A stretch of 54,707 nt of DNA from Pararhodobacter sp. (GCA_020832545.1 JAFIEK010000026.1:1-54707), one strand, 5' to 3'. Shown: positions 1 to 12,356, counted from the stretch's first letter. The notes: generated by a model from the sequence alone, not told the origin. Numbers and translations: made by a program.

Positions 1-288
1 CACTGGCGGACCTCGCGGCACTGGATGCCGAGAGCACGGCGCGGATTGCGGAACTTGATGCGGCGTTGACAGATGCAGAGCTGGAGCGTCAGCAGGCACT
101 GGCCGATCTGGCCGCGTTGGATGCCGAGAGCACGTCTCGGATCGCGGAACTTGATGCGGCGTTGACGGATTCTGAACTGGAGCGTCAGCAGGCACTGGCG
201 GACCTCGCGGCACTGGATGCCGAGAGCACGGCGCGGATTGCGGAACTGGACGCGGCGTTGACGGATGCCGAACTGGCGCGTCAGCAGG
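1..288 (+). repeat. three tandem 96-bp in-frame repeats
   Basis: Bases 1-96, 97-192 and 193-288 are successive copies of one 96-bp unit coding for 32 residues each. Units 1 and 3 are almost identical over their first 50 bases, while unit 2 differs at scattered, mostly third-codon positions. The unit length keeps the reading frame and fits a coiled coil extended by duplication. Further copies may lie upstream of the window. Confidence 0.9.
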
Positions 289-1421
289 CGCTGTCGCAAC
301 TTTCCGAGGCCAGGGCGCAGTTTGATACCGAAATGGATGAGGCCGAGCGTGCGCGCCTTGCAGAAGCCGCCGCCGCCGAGGCGCTGCGGGCGCGGCTTGC
401 GCAGGTCGAAGACACGTTGAGCGACGAAGAGCAGGCCCGCCTCGCTGAGGCTGCAGCCGCCGAAGCCTTGCGCGAACGCCTGCGCGACGCCGGTTCTGAA
501 CTGACAGCAATGACCCTGGCGCTGGAACAGCAGCGCCGCGAGGCTGAAGAGACGCTGACCCTGCTGGCCGCAGCCGCCCGTGCCCGTGATGAGGCACAGG
601 CCCTGGCGGACGAGCGGCTTACTGAATCTGAATCCCGCGCCGTCCTGCTTGCGCTTGCCGATGAGCAACTGGCGCAGGCCGAGGCGCTGTCGGCAGAGGA
701 CCAGCGCCGCCTGGCGCTTCTGAACGAGCAGGTAGATGCCCTGCGTCAGCAGGTCGCCGGGTTGCAGGACCTGCTGGGCGATGTGCGGGCACGCGAAGCC
801 GATGCGCGCACCCAGATCGAAACGCTGGGCAGTGATCTGAATGCCGCCCTTGCGCGGGTGGCGTTCGAGCAGTCGCGTCTGGCTGATGAACAACGCCGCC
901 GCGCCGAGCTGGAAGAGGCCGAGCGCCTGCGACTCGAAGAAGAAACCCGCCAGCTGGAGCGCTATCGCTCAGAGTTCTTCGGCCAGATGCGTGACATTCT
1001 GGCCGGGCGTGAGGGCGTGCGCATTGTGGGCGATCGGTTCGTCTTTTCGTCCGAGGTGCTGTTCGAGCCGGGCTCGGCCGATCTGGCGACCGAGGGGCGC
1101 TCGCAGATCGCCAATGTGGTGATGATCCTGCAGGAGGTCTCGCGCGATATTCCCCAGGACATCGACTGGATCCTGCGCGTCGATGGCCATACCGACAATA
1201 TTCCCATTCCGCCCGGCGCGGCGGGGCCCTATGCCAACAACTGGGAACTCAGCCAGGGCCGTGCCTTGTCGGTCGTGCTGTTCATGATCGAAGAGCTGGG
1301 CTTTCCGGCCGAGCGGCTGGCCGCGACCGGGTTTGGTGAGTACCGGCCGGTCAGCACGGACAACTCGCCCGAAGGCCGCGCCCAGAACCGGCGGATCGAG
1401 CTGAAGCTGACCGAGCGGTGA
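3..1421 (+). CDS. OmpA/MotB-type peptidoglycan-binding protein with coiled-coil repeats, 5' end missing
   Basis: The frame is open from the first bases of the window, so the N-terminus lies outside it. The visible part has two sections. First comes a long Ala/Glu/Leu/Gln-rich coiled coil of about 300 residues, opening with three near-identical 32-residue repeats. Then comes a C-terminal OmpA-like domain of about 130 residues with the family's VDGHTDN, NNWELSQGRA and TGFGEYRP segments, which bind peptidoglycan diaminopimelate in this family. The likely role is a periplasmic or inner-membrane-anchored cell-wall tether; a membrane anchor would be expected in the missing N-terminus (inference). 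The nearest start-like codon, a TTG at 66, lies inside the repeats and is not the real start. The next gene follows after 7 bp. Confidence 0.85.
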   Translation: MADLAALDAESTARIAELDAALTDAELERQQALADLAALDAESTSRIAELDAALTDSELERQQALADLAALDAESTARIAELDAALTDAELARQQALSQLSEARAQFDTEMDEAERARLAEAAAAEALRARLAQVEDTLSDEEQARLAEAAAAEALRERLRDAGSELTAMTLALEQQRREAEETLTLLAAAARARDEAQALADERLTESESRAVLLALADEQLAQAEALSAEDQRRLALLNEQVDALRQQVAGLQDLLGDVRAREADARTQIETLGSDLNAALARVAFEQSRLADEQRRRAELEEAERLRLEEETRQLERYRSEFFGQMRDILAGREGVRIVGDRFVFSSEVLFEPGSADLATEGRSQIANVVMILQEVSRDIPQDIDWILRVDGHTDNIPIPPGAAGPYANNWELSQGRALSVVLFMIEELGFPAERLAATGFGEYRPVSTDNSPEGRAQNRRIELKLTER

Positions 1422-1428
1422 GGCGGGT

Positions 1429-1815
1429 ATGATGTTGATGGATAAACTGATGAACGAGCTGATCGCCTGTGAAACCGCAGTCTGGGAGGCGCTGGTGACC
1501 GGCGACGCTGCCGCCGATGCCGCAGCATTGTCGGCCGACTTTCTGGGCGTCTATCCTGACGGGTTCGCGGGCAGGGACAGCCACACGGGCCAGTTGTCAA
1601 ACGGGCCGACAGTGGCGAGCTATCAGCTGTCCGAGGCACGGGTGATGCCCCTGGGGCCGGACCACGCGCTGCTGGCGTATCGCGCGTCCTTTGTGCGGAC
1701 CGGGCGAGAGCGGCGCGAAGGAATGTTCGTGTCCAGCATCTGGCGGCGTTGCGATGATGGCTGGACGAACATTTTCAGTCAGGACACACCCGCCACAGGC
1801 CAAGCAGTTCCCTGA
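1429..1815 (+). CDS. NTF2-like / DUF4440 family protein
   Basis: A 128-residue cytosolic protein without signal peptide. The layout (N-terminal helices, an acidic pocket segment, then beta strands ending in SSIWRRCDDGWTNIF) resembles the SnoaL/DUF4440 branch of the NTF2-like superfamily, which includes small-ligand binders and isomerases; no specific reaction can be assigned. It starts 7 bp after the OmpA-domain gene behind a GAGGCGGG ribosome-binding site, so the two are probably cotranscribed. Two further ATGs at codons 2 and 4 are possible starts. A strong hairpin follows directly. Identification is from fold pattern only. Confidence 0.65.
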   Translation: MMLMDKLMNELIACETAVWEALVTGDAAADAAALSADFLGVYPDGFAGRDSHTGQLSNGPTVASYQLSEARVMPLGPDHALLAYRASFVRTGRERREGMFVSSIWRRCDDGWTNIFSQDTPATGQAVP

Positions 1816-1816
1816 T

Positions 1817-1847
1817 AAAAAAAGAGCGCCCGGATGGGCGCTCTTTT
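1817..1847. terminator. bidirectional rho-independent terminator
   Basis: An 8-bp perfect GC-rich stem (GAGCGCCC/GGGCGCTC, loop GGAT) is flanked by an A tract on the left and TTTT on the right. It can therefore stop transcription from both sides. It sits between the converging NTF2-like gene and clpA. Confidence 0.88.
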
Positions 1848-1874
1848 CAGGATCGATTGTCAGCCGTGTTGCTC

Positions 1875-4193
1875 TCAGTCGGCAGTCAGAAGAGGGGGTT
1901 TGGAGCCCGAGATGCGCGGCTTGTCGCCTTCTTCGATCTGAAGCTCGATCTTGTCGTCGCGCAAAACAACGCGCACCAGACCGCCCTTGGTCAGCCGCCC
2001 AAAGAGAAGCTCCTCGGCCAGAGGCTTCTTCACGTTCTCCTGGATCACCCGCGACAATGGCCGCGCGCCCATCTTGTCGTCGTAGCCTTTTTCACCCAGC
2101 CACGCCGCAGCGGCTTCGCTGAGTTCAAAGGTCACATTGCGGTCCATCAACTGGGCTTCCAGTTGCAGAACGAACTTCTCAACCACTTTCATGATCGTGG
2201 ACTTGGCCAGCGGTGCAAAGCTGATCACCGCGTCCAGACGGTTGCGGAACTCCGGGGTAAAGGTGCGCTCGATGGCGGCCGTATCCTCACCCTCGCGGCG
2301 TTCGCGGCCAAAGCCGATGGCGGCCTTGGCCAGTTCGGTCGCGCCCGCATTCGAGGTCATGATCAGGATCACATTGCGGAAATCCACCGTCCGGCCATTG
2401 TGGTCGGTCAGTTTGCCGTGGTCCATTACCTGCAGCAGGATGTTATAGACATCCGGATGCGCCTTTTCGATCTCATCGAGCAGCAGCACCGAATGCGGAT
2501 GCTGGTCCACACCATCGGTCAGCAAGCCACCCTGATCGAAGCCCACATAGCCCGGAGGTGCGCCGATCAGGCGCGAGACCGCGTGTTTCTCCATGTATTC
2601 CGACATGTCGAAACGCAGCAGCTCTACCCCCAGCGAGGCGGCCAGTTGCTTGGCGACCTCGGTCTTGCCCACACCGGTGGGCCCGGCAAAGAGGTAATTG
2701 CCGATCGGCTTTTCGGGCTCGCGCAGGCCGGCGCGTGCCAGCTTGATCGCCGAGGACAGCGCCCCGATGGCCGTATCCTGGCCAAACACCACGCGCTTAA
2801 GCCCCGCTTCCAGATCACGCAACACTTCGGCGTCATCTTTTGAGACGTTCTTGGGCGGGATGCGGGCGATCTTGGCCACCACAGCCTCGATCTCCTTGGG
2901 CGAGATGGTCTTGCGCCGCTTGGTGACCGGCAGCAGGTGCTGGGCCGCCCCCGCCTCGTCGATCACGTCGATCGCCTTGTCGGGCAGCTTGCGGTCATGG
3001 ATATAGCGCGCCGCCAGTTCAACCGCCGTCTTGATGGCGTCGTTGGTGTAGCGCAGATCATGGTGCTTTTCGAAATAGGGTTTCAGCCCCATGAGGATCT
3101 TCACCGAATCCTCGACCGAGGGTTCATTCACGTCGATCTTCTGGAACCGGCGCGACAAGGCGCGGTCCTTCTCAAAGTGCTGGCGGAACTCCTTGTAGGT
3201 GGTTGAACCCATGCAGCGCAGCTTGCCGCCCTGAAGTGCAGGTTTCAGCAGGTTCGAGGCGTCCATTGCCCCACCCGAGGTGGCGCCCGCGCCGATTACG
3301 GTGTGAATTTCATCGATGAAGAGCACCGCATCGGCGTGATCCTCAAGTTCCTTCATCACCGCCTTCAGCCGCTCCTCAAAATCGCCGCGATAGCGGGTTC
3401 CGGCCAGCAACGCGCCCATATCCAGCGAATAGATGGTGGAATTCGCCAGAATCTCGGGCGTCTGGCCGTCAACGATCTTGCGCGCCAGTCCCTCGGCGAT
3501 GGCGGTCTTGCCCACGCCCGGGTCACCCACCAGAAGCGGGTTGTTCTTGCGGCGGCGGCACAGCACCTGGATGCAGCGCTCAACCTCAGAGGCGCGGCCG
3601 ATCAGCGGATCGACATCGCCCTTGCGCGCCTTGGCGTTGAGATCGACACAGAATTTGGCCAGCGCCGAATCCTTGGGGTCGGTCTTGGCCGCGCCGGGTT
3701 CGCCCTGGGCCTCTTCTGCGCCGGTGACGGGCCGGGCCTCAGTAAAGCCGGGGTTCTTTGCCACGCCATGCGCGATGAAATTGACCGCGTCATAGCGCGT
3801 CATGTCCTGCTCTTGCAGGAAGTAGGCCGCATTTGATTCGCGCTCGGCAAAGACGGCGACCAGCACATTGGCCCCCGTCACCTCATTTCGGCCCGAGCTC
3901 TGGACATGGATCGCAGCGCGCTGGATCACGCGCTGGAACGCGGCGGTCGGCACCGCTTCCGAGCCTTCGACTGTGGTGATCAGGGTCGAAAGATCGTCAT
4001 CGATGAATTCTTCCAGAGTCTTGCGCAGTTCATCAAGATCCACGTTGCAGGCCTGCATGACGCGTGATGCGTCAGGCTCCTCAATGAGCGAGAGCAACAA
4101 GTGTTCCAGCGTGGCAAGCTCGTGCCGGCGCGCATTGGCCAATGCCAGTGCGCCATGGATCGCCTGTTCGAGAGTCGATGAAAACGATGGCAC
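1875..4193 (-). CDS. clpA: ATP-dependent Clp protease ATP-binding subunit ClpA
   Basis: 772 residues, close to the usual 750-775 for ClpA, the AAA+ unfoldase that feeds substrates to ClpP in the cytosol. It has an N-terminal Clp repeat domain (about 1-150), then AAA+ module 1 with Walker A GDPGVGKT (223-230) and Walker B LFIDE (291-295), then module 2 with GPTGVGKT (504-511) and LLLDE. The pore segment GAPPGYVG is present, and an IGF tripeptide near 626 is the ClpP-docking loop. The absence of a long middle coiled coil separates it from ClpB. No clpS precedes it; the 245 bp up to gloB hold no recognisable gene. The start is the first ATG of the conserved N-domain. Confidence 0.97.
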   Translation of the reverse strand: MPSFSSTLEQAIHGALALANARRHELATLEHLLLSLIEEPDASRVMQACNVDLDELRKTLEEFIDDDLSTLITTVEGSEAVPTAAFQRVIQRAAIHVQSSGRNEVTGANVLVAVFAERESNAAYFLQEQDMTRYDAVNFIAHGVAKNPGFTEARPVTGAEEAQGEPGAAKTDPKDSALAKFCVDLNAKARKGDVDPLIGRASEVERCIQVLCRRRKNNPLLVGDPGVGKTAIAEGLARKIVDGQTPEILANSTIYSLDMGALLAGTRYRGDFEERLKAVMKELEDHADAVLFIDEIHTVIGAGATSGGAMDASNLLKPALQGGKLRCMGSTTYKEFRQHFEKDRALSRRFQKIDVNEPSVEDSVKILMGLKPYFEKHHDLRYTNDAIKTAVELAARYIHDRKLPDKAIDVIDEAGAAQHLLPVTKRRKTISPKEIEAVVAKIARIPPKNVSKDDAEVLRDLEAGLKRVVFGQDTAIGALSSAIKLARAGLREPEKPIGNYLFAGPTGVGKTEVAKQLAASLGVELLRFDMSEYMEKHAVSRLIGAPPGYVGFDQGGLLTDGVDQHPHSVLLLDEIEKAHPDVYNILLQVMDHGKLTDHNGRTVDFRNVILIMTSNAGATELAKAAIGFGRERREGEDTAAIERTFTPEFRNRLDAVISFAPLAKSTIMKVVEKFVLQLEAQLMDRNVTFELSEAAAAWLGEKGYDDKMGARPLSRVIQENVKKPLAEELLFGRLTKGGLVRVVLRDDKIELQIEEGDKPRISGSKPPLLTAD

Positions 4194-4438
4194 GGGTCTG
4201 CTCCTATAGTTATGCGGCTGTTGCCGCGCATCTGTGCACTGATAACCTCACGGTGGAGGCGACAGCCCAGGCCCCCTGAAGGTGACCCCACATAGTTAAA
4301 CTTTGGTTTTCCAGCCGCCGCTTCAAGTCTTTTCTGTATATTCGGTCGGAAAAGTGATGGTGCGACCGTCAACAGTTTGGTGATTGTGGCTCTGGCTGTG
4401 CATTTGCTGCGGTTTTGGCCGGGTTCTGGGCCCGGGCT

Positions 4439-5200
4439 TCAGGCATTATCTTTTTGACTGCGGATCTCGGCGAAAACGTCGAGCGGGCTGGCACCGGCGC
4501 GCCCTGCTGCTTCGGCAACCTGTGGAAGATGGGTGCGCAGGTAAGGATTTACAAGTCTTTCGCTGGCCAATGTTGTGCCGGTGGTGGGCAGGCCTTGCTC
4601 TGCCAGCCGGGGCAGTTCCTTCTGTCGCGCGCTCAGCGCCTCCGGGTCGGGGGCGAAGCGGGCGGCAAAGTCGAGATTGGCCTTGGCGTAGTCATGTCCG
4701 GCAAAGATGCGGGTGTCCCCGGGCAGGGTGTCGAACTGCGCGATTGCGGTGAACATGTCCGCAGCGGTGCCTTCAAACAGGCGGCCGCATCCGTGGGTCA
4801 TCAGGCTGTCGGCCGTGAACAATGCCTTGAGGGCGGGGAAGTGAAAGGCAACATGGCCGATTGTATGGCCCGGCGCATCCAGCACATGGCAAGTGCCATC
4901 CAGCAACGTATCACCCGGATCAAACGCATGATCGAGCGCAGGCAGGCGGGCGGCATCTTTGCTGTTGCCGTAGACAGGAGCGGGGTGCGCCTGAAGGATC
5001 GCGGCCAGCCCGTCCACATGGTCCCAGTGGTGATGGGTCAGCAGCACCGCCCCCAGATCCAGCTTCTCTCGCGCCAGCTTTGCCAGAACCGGCGCGGCCT
5101 CGGGCGCATCGATCAGCGTGGCGCGGCGGGTTTGCTGATCGGCGATCAGGAAGGCGTAATTGTCCTTCAGGCAACGGATGATATGGATTTCGGTGCTCAT
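4439..5200 (-). CDS. gloB: hydroxyacylglutathione hydrolase (glyoxalase II)
   Basis: 253 residues from the ATG at 5200, chosen because a GGAGAG ribosome-binding site lies just upstream and the N-terminus ([10 protein letters not shown]) matches the family; a longer frame to 5236 is unlikely. It hydrolyses S-D-lactoylglutathione to D-lactate and glutathione, the second step of methylglyoxal detoxification. The binuclear metal motif THHHWDH (55-61) is intact, followed by a DAPGHT metal-ligand segment, FTADS, and [10 protein letters not shown] near 160-180, which binds metal and glutathione. It is divergent from the methyltransferase at 5280, leaving 79 bp for both promoters. Confidence 0.95.
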   Translation of the reverse strand: MSTEIHIIRCLKDNYAFLIADQQTRRATLIDAPEAAPVLAKLAREKLDLGAVLLTHHHWDHVDGLAAILQAHPAPVYGNSKDAARLPALDHAFDPGDTLLDGTCHVLDAPGHTIGHVAFHFPALKALFTADSLMTHGCGRLFEGTAADMFTAIAQFDTLPGDTRIFAGHDYAKANLDFAARFAPDPEALSARQKELPRLAEQGLPTTGTTLASERLVNPYLRTHLPQVAEAAGRAGASPLDVFAEIRSQKDNA

Positions 5201-5279
5201 GCTTCTCTCCTTCGCGGGGCTTCTCAAAACGGCCATGATGGGGCAGGGTGCAGTCTGCGACAGCCAGCGCCGGGGTTCA

Positions 5280-6047
5280 ATGCATCTTGATGTTCATCAT
5301 TTGCGCGATTTCTATTATCGCAGCCAGCTGGGTCGCGCGGCGCAAAAGGGTCTGCGCGATCAGCTGGTCACGCGCTGGGGGCCGGTGCGCGGGCTGACGA
5401 TTGCAGGCTACGGCTTTGCCGTGCCGCTCCTGCGCCCGTTTCTGGCGCAGGCCACGCGGGTCATCGGGCTGATGCCCGCGCCGCAAGGGGTCATGCACTG
5501 GCCCGCCGATGGCGACAACCATTCCGTGCTGGTGGACGAGGCGCGCTGGCCGCTGGCCAATGACAGCGTGGACCGTCTGGCGATGTTGCACGGGCTGGAG
5601 ACATCAGACCATCCGCTGGCCCTGCTGGACGAGGCCCACCGCGTGCTTGCGCCGCAGGGCAGGGCGCTGATCATCGTGCCCAACCGTTCTGGCCTGTGGT
5701 CCAGCCGCGATGCCACGCCTTTCGGCTTTGGCCGCCCCTATTCACGCGGGCAGATCGAACGGTTGCTGGAGGAATGCGGTTTCGTGCCCACCGGCCATTC
5801 TGCGGCGCTGTTCTTTCCACCCTCGGGGCGACGTTTCTGGTTGCGCTGGGCGCGGGGGCTGGAGCGGCTGGGGCGGCGCAGCGTGCCCGAGCGGCTGGGC
5901 GGGGTGCTGATCGTCGAGGCAATCCGCCGCGACACCGCGCCTACACGCCCCGGCCTGAAGGCCGAGGCCCGCCGCCCGCTGCGGGTTCTGGAAGGGGTGC
6001 CGCACGGCGGCGCGCTGCCCGCCTGGCGCAAGCTAGACGGCGAGTGA
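5280..6047 (+). CDS. class I SAM-dependent methyltransferase
   Basis: 255 residues from the ATG at 5280; an upstream in-frame extension overlaps gloB and is discarded. The core looks like a Methyltransf_11-type fold: a glycine-containing motif I ([13 protein letters not shown]), an acidic strand-4 region ([16 protein letters not shown]) and the post-motif [21 protein letters not shown]. The substrate is not recognisable. The protein is basic and Arg/Pro-rich at its C-terminus. The gene is divergent from gloB, but a functional link is only a guess. The 284 bp from its stop to atpH hold no gene. Confidence 0.85.
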   Translation: MHLDVHHLRDFYYRSQLGRAAQKGLRDQLVTRWGPVRGLTIAGYGFAVPLLRPFLAQATRVIGLMPAPQGVMHWPADGDNHSVLVDEARWPLANDSVDRLAMLHGLETSDHPLALLDEAHRVLAPQGRALIIVPNRSGLWSSRDATPFGFGRPYSRGQIERLLEECGFVPTGHSAALFFPPSGRRFWLRWARGLERLGRRSVPERLGGVLIVEAIRRDTAPTRPGLKAEARRPLRVLEGVPHGGALPAWRKLDGE

Positions 6048-6331
6048 ATCACCGCGCCCGCTTGCCCGCCCATCGCCTGGGCCGAGCGCCCGAATCTGTC
6101 TGCGTTGCGTGCGCTTGACCCGGGCCAATCGTCACAGGGGCTGCGGGACTGGAGCATTGGCATTGCACTAAGCGCTAACAAGGCGCACTTTCACATGTGC
6201 TTGATGGTTGCGGGCTGCGGATTGCTCTGCTAAACCCGCGCCGATTTCGGATGCCGCGCAGCACTGGTGCATCCTGTCTGCCCTAGCCTTGCGCGAGGCC
6301 TGTGGGTGCCAATTATATCGGAAGGGTGGAC

Positions 6332-6892
6332 GTGTCCGAACCAGCTTCGATCTCCTCTGGAATCGCCCAGCGTTATGCCACGGCCGTTTTCGACCTGGCG
6401 AAAGAGGGCAAGGCCCTCAAGGCGCTGGAGGCCGATATCGCCACGCTTGAGGCGGCGATGCATGACAGCGCAGAACTGCGCGCGATGATGAACTCGCCGG
6501 TGTATTCGCGCGAGCAGCAGGGCAAGGCGATCACCGCCTTGGCCGAAAAGATGAAACTCTCGCCCATGATGCGCGGCACGCTGGGTCTGATGGCCCAGAA
6601 TCGCCGCCTGTTTGTGGTGCCCGCGTTCCAGACCAGACTGCGTGCGATGATCGCCGAAGAAAAGGGCGAGATCACCGCAGATGTGGTCTCGGCCACGGTG
6701 TTGAGCAAGGCGCAGGCCGATTCACTGGCCGCCACGATCAAGGATCGGGTCGGCAAAAAGGTGAACCTGAATGTCTCCGTTGATGAAAAACTCATCGGCG
6801 GACTTATTGTAAAAGTGGGCTCGAAGATGATCGATACCTCGATCCGCTCCAAGCTCGCGGCCCTCCAGAACAGCATGAAAGAGGTCGGATAA
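6332..6892 (+). CDS. atpH: F1 ATP synthase delta subunit
   Basis: 186 residues when read from the GTG at 6332, preferred over an upstream GTG at 6302 because GGAAGGGTGGA lies just in front and the N-terminus ([15 protein letters not shown]) is that of alphaproteobacterial delta subunits. Delta joins F1 to the b-subunit stalk. The conserved C-terminal block around [20 protein letters not shown] is present. This is the first gene of the atpHAGDC operon; atpA begins on the base after the stop codon. The membrane-sector genes (atpI, B, E, F) are absent, as usual in alphaproteobacteria, where they form a second locus. Confidence 0.96.
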   Translation: MSEPASISSGIAQRYATAVFDLAKEGKALKALEADIATLEAAMHDSAELRAMMNSPVYSREQQGKAITALAEKMKLSPMMRGTLGLMAQNRRLFVVPAFQTRLRAMIAEEKGEITADVVSATVLSKAQADSLAATIKDRVGKKVNLNVSVDEKLIGGLIVKVGSKMIDTSIRSKLAALQNSMKEVG

Positions 6893-8431
6893 ATGGGTAT
6901 CCAAGCAGCTGAGATCTCTGCGATCCTCAAGGAGCAGATCAAGAACTTCGGACAGGATGTCGAAGTGGCCGAAGTGGGCCGCGTCCTGTCCGTCGGCGAC
7001 GGGATTGCCCGCGTCCATGGCCTGGACAATGTCCAGGCCGGTGAGATGGTGGAATTTCCCGGCGGCATCCGCGGGATGGCGCTGAACCTTGAGACCGACA
7101 ACGTCGGTATCGTGATCTTCGGCGATGACCGTTCGATCAAAGAAGGCGACACCGTCAAGCGCACCAAGTCCATCGTGGACGTGCCCGCCGGTAACGGCCT
7201 TCTGGGCCGCGTGGTCGATGGTTTGGGCAACCCGATCGACGGCAAGGGCGCGATTGAATCGTCCGAGCGCCGCATCGCAGATTCCAAGGCTCCGGGCATC
7301 ATCCCGCGCAAATCGGTGCATGAGCCCATGGCAACCGGCCTGAAATCGGTCGACGCGATGATCCCGATTGGCCGTGGCCAGCGCGAACTGATCATCGGTG
7401 ACCGTCAGACCGGCAAGACCGCCGTGGCGCTGGACACCATCCTGAACCAGAAATCCTACAACGATCTGGCAGGCGACGACGAAAGCAAGAAGCTTTACTG
7501 CGTCTATGTCGCTATCGGCCAGAAGCGTTCGACCGTGGCACAGCTGGTGAAGAAGCTCGAAGAATCGGGCGCGATGGAATACACCATCGTCGTGGCCGCC
7601 ACCGCATCCGACCCCGCGCCGATGCAGTTTCTGGCCCCCTACGCCGCGACCGCCATGGCCGAGTTCTTCCGTGACAATGGCCGTCATGCGCTGATCATCT
7701 ATGATGACCTGTCCAAACAGGCTGTGGCATACCGCCAGATGTCGCTTCTGCTGCGCCGTCCGCCGGGCCGTGAAGCTTATCCGGGCGACGTGTTCTACCT
7801 CCACTCCCGCCTGCTGGAACGCTCATCGAAACTGAACGAAGACTTTGGCGCGGGCTCGCTGACCGCACTGCCGATCATCGAAACCCAGGGCGGCGACGTG
7901 TCGGCCTTTATTCCGACCAACGTGATCTCGATCACTGACGGCCAGATCTTCCTGGAAACCGAACTCTTCTATCAGGGCGTCCGCCCGGCCGTGAACACCG
8001 GTCTCTCGGTGTCACGGGTGGGGTCTTCGGCGCAGACCGACGCCATGAAGTCGGTCGCAGGCCCGGTGAAGCTGGAACTGGCACAGTATCGCGAAATGGC
8101 GGCGTTTGCGCAGTTCGGCTCGGACCTTGACGCATCGACCCAGAAACTTCTGAACCGGGGTGCGCGCCTGACCGAGCTGATGAAGCAAGGCCAGTATTCG
8201 CCGATGACCAATGCTGAAATCGTGTTGGTGATCTATGCAGGTACCAACGGCTATCTGGATACCATTGCTGTCAAGGATGTGGGCCGGTTCGAGAAGGGCC
8301 TGCTGGCGCATCTGCGCGGCAAACATGCCGATCTTCTGGCCGATATCACCGATAACGACCGCAAGGTGAAGGGTGAGCTGGAAGACAAGATCAAGGCGGC
8401 TCTCGACGCATTCGCAAAAGACTTCGCCTGA
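6893..8431 (+). CDS. atpA: F1 ATP synthase alpha subunit
   Basis: 512 residues, the standard size. It forms the non-catalytic nucleotide sites of the F1 hexamer. Visible features are the N-terminal beta-barrel domain, the Walker A GDRQTGKT at 169-176, the [12 protein letters not shown] strand and the [20 protein letters not shown] segment carrying the arginine-finger region. It starts immediately after atpH and is followed by atpG after 23 bp. Confidence 0.98.
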   Translation: MGIQAAEISAILKEQIKNFGQDVEVAEVGRVLSVGDGIARVHGLDNVQAGEMVEFPGGIRGMALNLETDNVGIVIFGDDRSIKEGDTVKRTKSIVDVPAGNGLLGRVVDGLGNPIDGKGAIESSERRIADSKAPGIIPRKSVHEPMATGLKSVDAMIPIGRGQRELIIGDRQTGKTAVALDTILNQKSYNDLAGDDESKKLYCVYVAIGQKRSTVAQLVKKLEESGAMEYTIVVAATASDPAPMQFLAPYAATAMAEFFRDNGRHALIIYDDLSKQAVAYRQMSLLLRRPPGREAYPGDVFYLHSRLLERSSKLNEDFGAGSLTALPIIETQGGDVSAFIPTNVISITDGQIFLETELFYQGVRPAVNTGLSVSRVGSSAQTDAMKSVAGPVKLELAQYREMAAFAQFGSDLDASTQKLLNRGARLTELMKQGQYSPMTNAEIVLVIYAGTNGYLDTIAVKDVGRFEKGLLAHLRGKHADLLADITDNDRKVKGELEDKIKAALDAFAKDFA

Positions 8432-8454
8432 GGGCGGGACAAGAGGAGCGCTAG

Positions 8455-10769
<2,315 letters not shown>

Positions 10770-10779
10770 GGAGGCATGA

Positions 10780-11193
10780 ATGGCTGAAACCCTGCAATTT
10801 GACCTTGTGTCGCCGGAACGGATGCTGACATCCGTTGCGGCCACCGAGGTGCAGATCCCCGGTGCGGAAGGTGATTTTACCGCCATGCCGGGGCACGCAC
10901 CTTTCCTTTCCACACTGCGTCCCGGGATCGTCTCGGCGGTCACGGATCAGGGCGAGGTGAAATATGTCGTTACCGGCGGGTTTGCCGAAGTGACGGCGCA
11001 AAGCGTGTCGCTATTGGCGGAACGCAGCGTGCCTGCCAGCGAACTGACTCAACCCACCTATGACGAGATGCTGGCCGATCTGCGCAAGGCCGCGGGTGAG
11101 GCGACAGGCGACAGTGCCGACAGCGCCGGCAAGCTGGTCAACGACATGGTGGCCGTCGGGCATCAACTGGGCCTGAACACCGCCGCCGCCTGA
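10780..11193 (+). CDS. atpC: F1 ATP synthase epsilon subunit
   Basis: 137 residues. The N-terminal beta-sandwich is clear (LQFDLVSPERMLTS, then VQIPGAEGDFTAMPGHAP, the family signature), followed by a short helical C-terminal region that in this family can inhibit ATP hydrolysis. It starts 10 bp after atpD behind GAGGAGG and ends the operon. A GC-rich hairpin lies about 25 bp downstream. Confidence 0.96.
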   Translation: MAETLQFDLVSPERMLTSVAATEVQIPGAEGDFTAMPGHAPFLSTLRPGIVSAVTDQGEVKYVVTGGFAEVTAQSVSLLAERSVPASELTQPTYDEMLADLRKAAGEATGDSADSAGKLVNDMVAVGHQLGLNTAAA

Positions 11194-11217
11194 TCTTTGA
11201 AGGGCGGATACAATTCT

Positions 11218-11243
11218 GGCGCGCGTCCGCAAGGGCGCGCGCC
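11218..11243 (+). terminator. GC-rich hairpin after atpC
   Basis: An 8-bp perfect stem, GGCGCGCG (11218-11225) and CGCGCGCC (11236-11243), with a 10-base loop lies shortly after the atpC stop. Only a weak T-containing tail follows, so it may be an inefficient terminator or a 3' mRNA stabiliser. Confidence 0.55.
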
Positions 11244-11379
11244 TTGCATTTCGCTGACGGCCCATGCCATGCCCGGCCAAGTCGCGGCCATCCGCTCAAA
11301 CGCCGCCTTTGGGCTGGGCGTTGCGCGCCCCTTGGGCTAGAACGCCAGCAAGTGACGATCAGAACCCCGGGACAAGGCC

Positions 11380-12315
11380 ATGAGCACCGATATCCGACTG
11401 GCGTTTGCCCACCCGGAAGCGCGGGCTGAAGCGACCGCATCGACAGATCCGCGCGACCGCATCGCGCTGCGCGACTATCTTGTCGAAGCAGAGATCGGTG
11501 CCTTTCAGACGGAACGCGGGCAGACCCAGCGGCTTTTGTTCAATGTCGTCGTCGAGGTCGCGCCGCCTGCCGGCCCGCTGGAAGATGATGTGGACCGGAT
11601 CCTGTCCTATGACCGGATCACCGAGTCGATCGCCGATGAACTGGCAGCCGAGCGGTTGAACCTGCTTGAAACACTGGCCGAGCGGATTGCCGAACGCATA
11701 CTGGCCGCCCCGCGCGCGATGCGGGCTTTTGTGCGGGTCGAAAAGCTGGACCGGGGGCCGGGTGCGCTTGGCGTCGAGATCGTGCGCAGCCGTGCGGCAG
11801 TGCCGCTGCGGCGATCGGATGACGATGGCAGCGATCAGGCGCTGCATCCGCTGGTGGTCTATCTGGATAACGCAGCCATTGCCGCGCCGGACCTGCCGCA
11901 GCGGCTGGACGCGCTTGAGGCACACAAGGCCCCGCTGGTGCTGTGCGTGGGGCCGCCCGCCGGACGCGAGGGCGCCCGGCAAGAGCACCTGCCCGCCGCC
12001 GTACAACGGCGCATTGATCTGCTGTCGATCGAGGAGAATGCCTGGCGGCTGGCGGCGCGTGATCCGCGCTGTCTGGTGGTGGCCAGCCGCACCGAGATCG
12101 ACTGGGCGATGCGGCAGGGGCAGCCCATTGTCTGGGCACCATCGAAGCTGGTTCTGGACAGCCCTGATGGCCCGCTGGCGCGCGCGGGTGACGGCCCGGC
12201 GCTGGCGCTGTGGCTGGCAGAGGTGCTGGCCGCACGCGCGGTCATGGTGCCGGAGGGGACGCGATTGTCGGCGGGAAGCCGCGTGTCGATTGAAACATTT
12301 CCGGCGACCAATTGA
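11380..12315 (+). CDS. folB: dihydroneopterin aldolase with a long C-terminal extension
   Basis: 311 residues, more than twice the roughly 120 of a single-domain FolB. The aldolase domain occupies about residues 22-140: RIALRDYLVEAEIGAFQTER, SYDRITESI, LNLLETLAERIAERIL and RVEKLDRGPGALGVEI, the last containing the catalytic lysine position. It makes 6-hydroxymethyl-dihydropterin for folate synthesis. Residues from about 155 to 311 form a second region that I do not recognise. The gene directly precedes folP, as expected for a folate operon. Start is the ATG at 11380. Confidence 0.88.
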   Translation: MSTDIRLAFAHPEARAEATASTDPRDRIALRDYLVEAEIGAFQTERGQTQRLLFNVVVEVAPPAGPLEDDVDRILSYDRITESIADELAAERLNLLETLAERIAERILAAPRAMRAFVRVEKLDRGPGALGVEIVRSRAAVPLRRSDDDGSDQALHPLVVYLDNAAIAAPDLPQRLDALEAHKAPLVLCVGPPAGREGARQEHLPAAVQRRIDLLSIEENAWRLAARDPRCLVVASRTEIDWAMRQGQPIVWAPSKLVLDSPDGPLARAGDGPALALWLAEVLAARAVMVPEGTRLSAGSRVSIETFPATN

Positions 12316-12356
12316 CGGCCACTTGCCAAGACCCGGGGCTTTTGCTTCAGGAAGGC

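Noticed and set aside
1-288. Repeats considered as a CRISPR or minisatellite locus
   Set aside because: Units are contiguous without spacers, keep the reading frame and code for coiled coil.
6289-6318. TTGCGC and TTATAT spaced by 18 bp as an atpH promoter
   Set aside because: The start would fall around 6325, removing the ribosome-binding site of atpH; more likely chance similarity.
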